From Prochlorococcus sp. AG-409-P19 (lineage in GTDB: Bacteria > Cyanobacteriota > Cyanobacteriia > PCC-6307 > Cyanobiaceae): 64,000 nt of DNA. Positions 57,901-64,000 of the stretch are shown here, one piece after another (the first letter of the stretch is position 1; each line of letters starts with the position of its first letter). The notes below the pieces were generated by a model. That model searched no databases, was not told where the DNA came from, and worked only from the letters and a program-made list of their open reading frames with translations. Location: NCBI GenBank assembly GCA_003215315.1, contig QCKO01000006.1:25225-89224 (forward strand), written 5' to 3'. A program made the translations under genes and the position numbers.

Positions 57901-59136
57901 ATGGACTCAAATTACTACCTGGAATTCGAGAATACTTTTCGTGGCAATAGGAGAACTATATTAGATAGGTTATCTATGTATGACTCTTTAATAGATTTAG
58001 TTGATAAGCATAATTCTTCCTCCATACTTTTAGATATTGGTTGTGGAAGAGGTGAGCTTCTGGAAAGATGGTATGAAAAACTACCAGAATCTGTTGGTAT
58101 TGAATCAGATTTGAATATGATAAAATTATGTAGAGAGCGAGGTTTAAATGTTATAGAAGGTGATGCCCTTGAGGCCCTTTTAGACTTTAAAGATTCCTCA
58201 GTCGCCTGCATAACAATTTTCCACCTAATTGAACATCTTGATCATAAAAAGCTATTTAACTTAATTAAGGAATGCAATAGGGTTCTCAGTGATAATGGTG
58301 TTTTAATTATGGAAACACCTAATATAGATAGTTTATTAGTATCTACAAAATCATTTTATTTAGATCCAACTCATATTACCCATATCAACCCTGATGGATT
58401 AGTATTTTCTTTGCAGCAAGTTGGTTTTGATATTGCTAAATATTATTATATTAATGGTGGCCCTTTGAAAGCAGATAGCCCTTTAAAAATAACTAGAATA
58501 CTTAATGGCGTTGCTCAAGATTTACTTATAGTTGCTACTAAAAATGCTTTTATGTCTAATACACTTTTTAACAATACTATGGTTTGGAATACTCAAATTG
58601 ATATTTCTCCTAATACACTTCAAGCTGCAATAGAATATGATCTTGAACAAGAAAGACTGAATAATCTATATGATATTAACTCAAATAAAACAAGTGGCAT
58701 AAATGATAGCCAAACCATATCAGAATTAAGAGCTGAAATCGCTTTATTAAAATCACAATTAAAATATTTAATTAAATTAACAAAGATTCTTAAAACACTA
58801 TTATATCCATTTCTTAAAATTTTCAGGAATTTGCGACGTAATATATTCACTATTTTAAGAATCACTCTTGACTTTATGTTAAACTTTAATCTGACAAGAG
58901 ATTTATTAAGTTCTAAAAAAAGTTTATACTTGATTAGAGTTGCTATACAAATGATACCTGGTGCTTTTTCAAGAAGTAAAATAAGCCGTATATACACTAA
59001 ACTTCAAAAACTGAATAAAACTGATTCAATTTCTAGTAAGTTGAATAATCAATTACTTTTACATTATAAAAATTCTTCAAGAGCGAAAGAATATAAAGAA
59101 TCATTAGACTCTAAACTTTTTAAGAAGAAATCATGA
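57901..59136 (+). CDS. SAM-dependent methyltransferase with helical C-terminal extension
   Basis: LLDIGCGRGELLERW motif I; ACITIFHLIEHLDHKKLFNLIKECNRVLSDNGVLIMETPN. Confidence 0.87.
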   Translation: MDSNYYLEFENTFRGNRRTILDRLSMYDSLIDLVDKHNSSSILLDIGCGRGELLERWYEKLPESVGIESDLNMIKLCRERGLNVIEGDALEALLDFKDSSVACITIFHLIEHLDHKKLFNLIKECNRVLSDNGVLIMETPNIDSLLVSTKSFYLDPTHITHINPDGLVFSLQQVGFDIAKYYYINGGPLKADSPLKITRILNGVAQDLLIVATKNAFMSNTLFNNTMVWNTQIDISPNTLQAAIEYDLEQERLNNLYDINSNKTSGINDSQTISELRAEIALLKSQLKYLIKLTKILKTLLYPFLKIFRNLRRNIFTILRITLDFMLNFNLTRDLLSSKKSLYLIRVAIQMIPGAFSRSKISRIYTKLQKLNKTDSISSKLNNQLLLHYKNSSRAKEYKESLDSKLFKKKS

Positions 59137-62100
59137 AAATTGCAATTGATCTACAAGGAATACAAAGTGAAGGAAGTCGTGCAAGAGGTATTGGCAGATA
59201 TTCTTTCGAAATTATTAGAAATATAATTGAATATAGTCCAGAAAGTCAGTTTATATTGGTCGCTAATGGAGCATTAAAGGACTTACGGATTCAATTTAAC
59301 AAGCAACTTAGCAAAGAGAATGTAAGTTATTTTGAATGGTTTGCTCCTTGCCCACTTGATTATTGTTCAAAGAATAATATTTACTTTACTTTAGGGAAAT
59401 ATTTACGCTCTTATGCATTTGCATGCTTGCATGTGGATATTGTTCTTGTAACTAGCTTTGTAGAGGGTTTTTCTGATAATTGCTTAACAGATTTTGATCA
59501 TGATTTATTGAAAGTAAATGTAGTATCAATCTTTTATGATTTAATACCTTTAATTAATCCTAATTTATATCTTAATAGTAATCCTGTATATGCAAGATTT
59601 TATAAGTCTAAATTAAATAGCCTCACTAAGTTAGATGGATTGTTAGCGATTTCGGAATCTTCTTTAAACGAAGTAGTCCAATATTTGGATTATCCTAAAG
59701 AGAATGTGTTTAATATTTCTTCTGCTTGCGATAAGCAAATTTTTAACACAAATAAATCAAGTCATATATCTGAGTCGATTGAATTGTCTCAGATAAGTCC
59801 TTTTTTATTGTATACGGGAGCATGTGATCCTAGGAAAAATATCAAAGGATTGCTACAGGCTTATAGTCAATTGAGCTCAGAGTTGAGTCAATATAAATTA
59901 GTACTTGTCGGTAAATTATTGCAACCAGAATTAGAATTGATAGATAGCTGGATCAAAGATTTCAAGATTGATAGGAATTTGGTGATTAAAACTGGATATA
60001 TATCTGACGCTGATTTGGTTTTATTATATAGAAATTGCTCCTTATTTATTTTCCCATCCTTGCATGAAGGATTCGGCTTACCAGTGTTAGAAGCAATGTG
60101 CTGTGGAGCCCCTGTAATTGGCTCAAAAACCACAAGTGTTCAAGAAGTGATTGGTAATCAGAGCGCTATGTTTGACCCGTATAATATAAATGAAATTAGA
60201 GAATTAATAGAAAAAGCCCTTTTAGATCAAGATTTTAAGGAAGAATTATTAACTAATGCCATTACGCAAAGTGAGAAATTTTCATGGAAAAAAACTGCTG
60301 AATCCTGCTTTAAAGCATTTGCAAAGGTTATTTTGAATAAAAAAACTAATAGTACTTTTAGATGGCCGGAGATAGTTAAGATGAATTCTGATTATTATAA
60401 ATTCTTGATCTCAAAAATATACTCGAATAAACGTATACGATCAAAAATAGATGTTCAACTTTCTTCTTTAATTGCTGCAAGCATTGATAAGATTAATTCA
60501 CAAATAGATGCTTTGTCAAGATCTATTTCCAACAATGACTCTATAAGATCATGGAGAGTGGAGGGGCCATTCGATTCTAGTTATAGTTTATCTATATTGA
60601 ATCGTTGCTTTGCTGAAGCCCTGAATAATAATTTGGAAAAACTTACAATACACATTACAGAGGGTCCAGGTGATTATACACCTAATATAGAATATCTAAA
60701 GAATTATTCTGAACTTTATTCTATATATAATCATTCTATTAATAGATCTTCAGATAGTGAAGTGGTTAGCCGTAATCTTTATCCGCCAAGAGTAAAAGAC
60801 TTAAAAGCAAAATATAATTTATTGCACTCTTATGGATGGGAAGAGTCTGAATTCCCTTCTGAATGGGTAGATGATTTTAATACTTCATTACAAGGACTTA
60901 CTGTCATGTCTTTGCAAGTAAAAAAAACCCTAATTGATAATGGAGTGAATATTCCTATTCATGTATCTGGACTTGGACTAGATCATCTTGACGCGAGTAA
61001 ATCCGATATAGATTTACAAATTCAAGCTAAAACTTACAAAATTCTTCATGTTTCTTCCTGTTTTCCCAGAAAAGGAGTCGATGTTCTCTTGGAAGCCTAT
61101 TCCAATGCTTTTACTAGTAATGATGATGTTAGTCTAATTATTAAGACTTTTTATAATCCACACAATAATCTTAAAACCCTTATTGAGGAGTATCAAACGA
61201 GTAACCCTTTATTCCCAGACGTTATTGTATTGGACCAAGAATTTAATGATCAAGAATTAAAAGCTCTATTTCTATTGTCAGACGTCTTAGTTGCCCCTAG
61301 CCGTGGAGAAGGTTTTGGTTTGCCTATCGGAGAGGCGATGAGATTAGGAATTCCTGTTATTACAACTGGTTGGGGAGGTCAATTAGATTTTTGTAATGCT
61401 CAAAATAGTTGGTTAATTGATTATACTTTTGTCGCTGCTAAATCTCATTTTAGATTAGATAATTCATATTGGGCAGAACCATCGAGTATTCATCTAAGTG
61501 GTTTATTGCTTGAGGTTTATAACTCTTCTGATAAAGAAATTTATGAAAAAACTAATCTAGCTAAAAAAGTAGCTAAAACTTTCAATTGGGATAAAGTAGC
61601 TAAAGAAAATATCAATTTTGTACAAGATAAATTAAGACCTTATAATAATAGATTTTTTCAATTAGGATGTATGACAACTTGGGATTCTAGGTGTGGTATT
61701 GCTTCTTATTCAAAAAACCTATTCGCTAATATTTCAGAAGAAATAACCATTTTTTCTCCATATAATGAGGTTGATTACTCTGGATCTTCTCAAAGCATTT
61801 TACCGTCTTGGGATTTAGACCAAGCTAATCAAGACTTTAATTATTTATTAGATAAAATTATTTCTGAGAATATAACATCTTTACTGATACAGTTTAATTA
61901 TGGTTTCTTTGATTTTTATAAGCTATCCGATTTAATGGATAAACTAAAAGAGAACAATATTAATATAATTATTTTACTTCACAGTACAATAGATCCTGAA
62001 AATGATAGTGAGAAATCCCTTCGTATTTTGAAATCCTCTTTAGATAAGTGTGATAGAGTTCTTGTGCATACACTAGCAGATTTAAATAGGTTAAAGGATA

Positions 62101-62777
62101 TAGATTTAATTGATAATGTATCTTTATTTCCTCATGGAATTTTAGATTTTGAGCCTAAGAAAAATTATATTAGAAGCCTTAAAAATAGATTGAGTATGAA
62201 TACCATTAAAACTATAGCAACGTATGGTTTTTGTTTACCTAATAAAGGTTATAAGGAACTTATTCAAGCTGTTGGATTATTACGAGATAGGAATTTTCAT
62301 GTTAAGCTGAATATCTTTTCAGCAATATATAATGATGATTATTATTGGTGCTATGAAGATTTGCTTGATTTAATTGATCAGCTGGATTTAGGCGGTTATG
62401 TGAATGTCATCAGCACATATATGACAAATGAGGAAACATTATCAAAGCTTAATGAACATGACATGTTGGTTTTTCCTTATCAATCTTCAAACGAATCATC
62501 CAGTGCATCTGTGAGGCAAGGATTAGCATCTAATAGACGAGTATTAGTAACGCCCTTAGACATTTTTGAAGATGTTTCTGATTTGATAGATTATTTACCA
62601 GGTTTTAAACCAGATCAAATTTCTCAAGGTATTTACGAAGCTTTTACTAAAGATCAGAAATTTTTTGACTTAACAGCTAAATCAGAGAAAAGTAGCCTTT
62701 TGGCACTGAGAAGATTTTCCAGGTTAAGTTCGAGACTTATTGGGATAATTAAAAGTTTAGAAATAAATAATTTATAA
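59133..62777 (+). CDS. multi-module GT-B glycosyltransferase (three tandem GT4-like modules)
   Basis: Module 1 PSLHEGFGLPVLEAMCCGAPVIG; module 2 PSRGEGFGLPIGEAMRLGIPVIT; module 3 YGFCLPNKGYKELIQAVGLL...SASVRQGLASNRRVLVTPLDIF; ATGA overlap with upstream methyltransferase. Confidence 0.88.
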   Translation: MKIAIDLQGIQSEGSRARGIGRYSFEIIRNIIEYSPESQFILVANGALKDLRIQFNKQLSKENVSYFEWFAPCPLDYCSKNNIYFTLGKYLRSYAFACLHVDIVLVTSFVEGFSDNCLTDFDHDLLKVNVVSIFYDLIPLINPNLYLNSNPVYARFYKSKLNSLTKLDGLLAISESSLNEVVQYLDYPKENVFNISSACDKQIFNTNKSSHISESIELSQISPFLLYTGACDPRKNIKGLLQAYSQLSSELSQYKLVLVGKLLQPELELIDSWIKDFKIDRNLVIKTGYISDADLVLLYRNCSLFIFPSLHEGFGLPVLEAMCCGAPVIGSKTTSVQEVIGNQSAMFDPYNINEIRELIEKALLDQDFKEELLTNAITQSEKFSWKKTAESCFKAFAKVILNKKTNSTFRWPEIVKMNSDYYKFLISKIYSNKRIRSKIDVQLSSLIAASIDKINSQIDALSRSISNNDSIRSWRVEGPFDSSYSLSILNRCFAEALNNNLEKLTIHITEGPGDYTPNIEYLKNYSELYSIYNHSINRSSDSEVVSRNLYPPRVKDLKAKYNLLHSYGWEESEFPSEWVDDFNTSLQGLTVMSLQVKKTLIDNGVNIPIHVSGLGLDHLDASKSDIDLQIQAKTYKILHVSSCFPRKGVDVLLEAYSNAFTSNDDVSLIIKTFYNPHNNLKTLIEEYQTSNPLFPDVIVLDQEFNDQELKALFLLSDVLVAPSRGEGFGLPIGEAMRLGIPVITTGWGGQLDFCNAQNSWLIDYTFVAAKSHFRLDNSYWAEPSSIHLSGLLLEVYNSSDKEIYEKTNLAKKVAKTFNWDKVAKENINFVQDKLRPYNNRFFQLGCMTTWDSRCGIASYSKNLFANISEEITIFSPYNEVDYSGSSQSILPSWDLDQANQDFNYLLDKIISENITSLLIQFNYGFFDFYKLSDLMDKLKENNINIIILLHSTIDPENDSEKSLRILKSSLDKCDRVLVHTLADLNRLKDIDLIDNVSLFPHGILDFEPKKNYIRSLKNRLSMNTIKTIATYGFCLPNKGYKELIQAVGLLRDRNFHVKLNIFSAIYNDDYYWCYEDLLDLIDQLDLGGYVNVISTYMTNEETLSKLNEHDMLVFPYQSSNESSSASVRQGLASNRRVLVTPLDIFEDVSDLIDYLPGFKPDQISQGIYEAFTKDQKFFDLTAKSEKSSLLALRRFSRLSSRLIGIIKSLEINNL

Positions 62778-63731
62778 TTTCTTGAGCTTAGAACTAATAA
62801 GCATTTCTATTAATTCTTCAATTTTCACGTTAGCTTTCCAATTTAAATCTTTATGCATTGGTATAGGGTCACCATAACTCTTCTCTATATCACTTGCACG
62901 ATATAGTGTTTTTTTGGATTGCACATGATCTTCCCAATTCAAGTTGAGCTTTGTAAATGTAATTTCAATAAATTTCTTTAATGTTGTTAACTCGCCTGTA
63001 CAAATCACCTGATCTTTCAAAAGCTTAGAACGCGTCATTATCTGTACCCCTTCAACATATTCCGGAGCCCAACCCCAGTCTCTAGCAATGTTTAAATTCC
63101 CTAGCTCTAACTTATGATTCCTATTTTTCAAACAATGAATTGCCCCTGATATGATTTTCTGAGTTACAAAGGTTTCATTGCGTAGAGGTGATTCATGATT
63201 GAATAAGATTCCAGTTACACATTTAAGATTATGAATCTCCCTATATATCTTTACTAAATTTAAACTTGCTTGCTTGCCAATAGCATAAGGGTTGGCCGGC
63301 TTTTGAGAATGACCTAGGTCAGCTTTCTTTATAGTGTGGCCAAAGATTTCACTACTCCCAGCAAAAAACAAATGACCTGTGTAATTTAGTTTTTTGCTTA
63401 CTTCCAGAATATTAATTGTTCCTTGGATGATGCTATCCAAAGTTTCTATAGGGTTAGCAAATGATTTCCCTACAGATGATTGTGCGGCAAAATTGTAAAT
63501 CTCGTTAGGTTGATATTTGTCAATTAACTTTTGAACCGTATTGAAATCTGTTATATCTCCTTGCTCTATTTTGACATCTTTTGCGATGCCAAGAATTTCG
63601 TGATTAGGTGACATGCATGCCTTACTTCTTTTGAGCCCTATTACCTCAAAGTCTTGTTTCAAAAGAGACTTGCAAATCAAAGAGCCATCTTGCCCTTGGG
63701 AACCAAAAATCAAAGCTGTTTTTTGTGCCAA
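62772..63731 (-). CDS. GDP-mannose 4,6-dehydratase-like SDR
   Basis: ALIFGSQGQDGSLICKSLL, NFAAQSSVGKSF, NPYAIGKQ (YxxxK), LFNHESPLRNETFVTQKI, ARDWGWAPEYVEGVQIM. Confidence 0.88.
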   Translation of the reverse strand: MAQKTALIFGSQGQDGSLICKSLLKQDFEVIGLKRSKACMSPNHEILGIAKDVKIEQGDITDFNTVQKLIDKYQPNEIYNFAAQSSVGKSFANPIETLDSIIQGTINILEVSKKLNYTGHLFFAGSSEIFGHTIKKADLGHSQKPANPYAIGKQASLNLVKIYREIHNLKCVTGILFNHESPLRNETFVTQKIISGAIHCLKNRNHKLELGNLNIARDWGWAPEYVEGVQIMTRSKLLKDQVICTGELTTLKKFIEITFTKLNLNWEDHVQSKKTLYRASDIEKSYGDPIPMHKDLNWKANVKIEELIEMLISSKLKKL

Positions 63732-64000
63732 GAAATTTTTGAGGTTCTAGTTCATTTTCTCCATGTATTGGTCAAAAATTCAAGATTGATTATTAGTTCT
63801 ATTTAATTCCATAATTTCTTGTAAATACCGACACTTTTTAAGAATTACTTATTGTGACGATTTTAGCTTTGCCACGTTTATTTGGTTCTTCCCTTGCTGC
63901 AGTGTGCACTTTGATATCTGCACTGTCTGTGAACAGTCTCATAGGCCTGCTTCTAATCGATAGATCCTTTTTGAATGAGATCTAATTGCAATTAATAAGA

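Noticed and set aside
58620-58997. 125-aa minus ORF inside the methyltransferase tail
   Set aside because: AT-rich antisense shadow with no supporting motif

Overview
The window looks like ordinary core chromosome of a low-GC picocyanobacterium, most likely Prochlorococcus (inferred from gene content and order plus AT-rich codon usage; no database search was run). About 55 kb is dense housekeeping sequence: aspS, gcvT, speB/speE, mazG, valS, ligA, mnmG, dnaB, rplI, a fatty-acid desaturase, gcvH/gcvP, sqdX/sqdB, thiG, rplT/rpmI, dnaX, clpX/clpP/tig, asd/dapA, RNase J, tilS, uvrB, lysC, holA, cobH, mutS, ribH and a probable psbZ. There are two tRNA genes, Val(UAC) and Gly(GCC). Immediately 3' of tRNA-Gly and its terminator-like hairpin, the content changes to accessory or surface-type genes: a chimeric cyclophilin/cadherin-like/RTX/DUF4214 protein, a GNAT acetyltransferase, a methyltransferase coupled to a 1214-aa triple glycosyltransferase, and a GDP-mannose-4,6-dehydratase-like protein. 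Two small genes below the ORF-track cutoff were found by hand: a Psb34-like single-TM protein (28750-28917, minus) and a 59-aa ORF joined to ligA by an ATGA overlap (10871-11050, minus). The most interesting items are a cyclophilin domain apparently inserted inside a cadherin-like repeat of a putatively secreted RTX protein, an in-frame A-AAA-AAA slippery site at the domain III/linker boundary of dnaX that would yield a 405-aa gamma-like product, and the hidden small ORFs. No CRISPR array, rRNA, transposase, integrase or recognisable defence system was seen.
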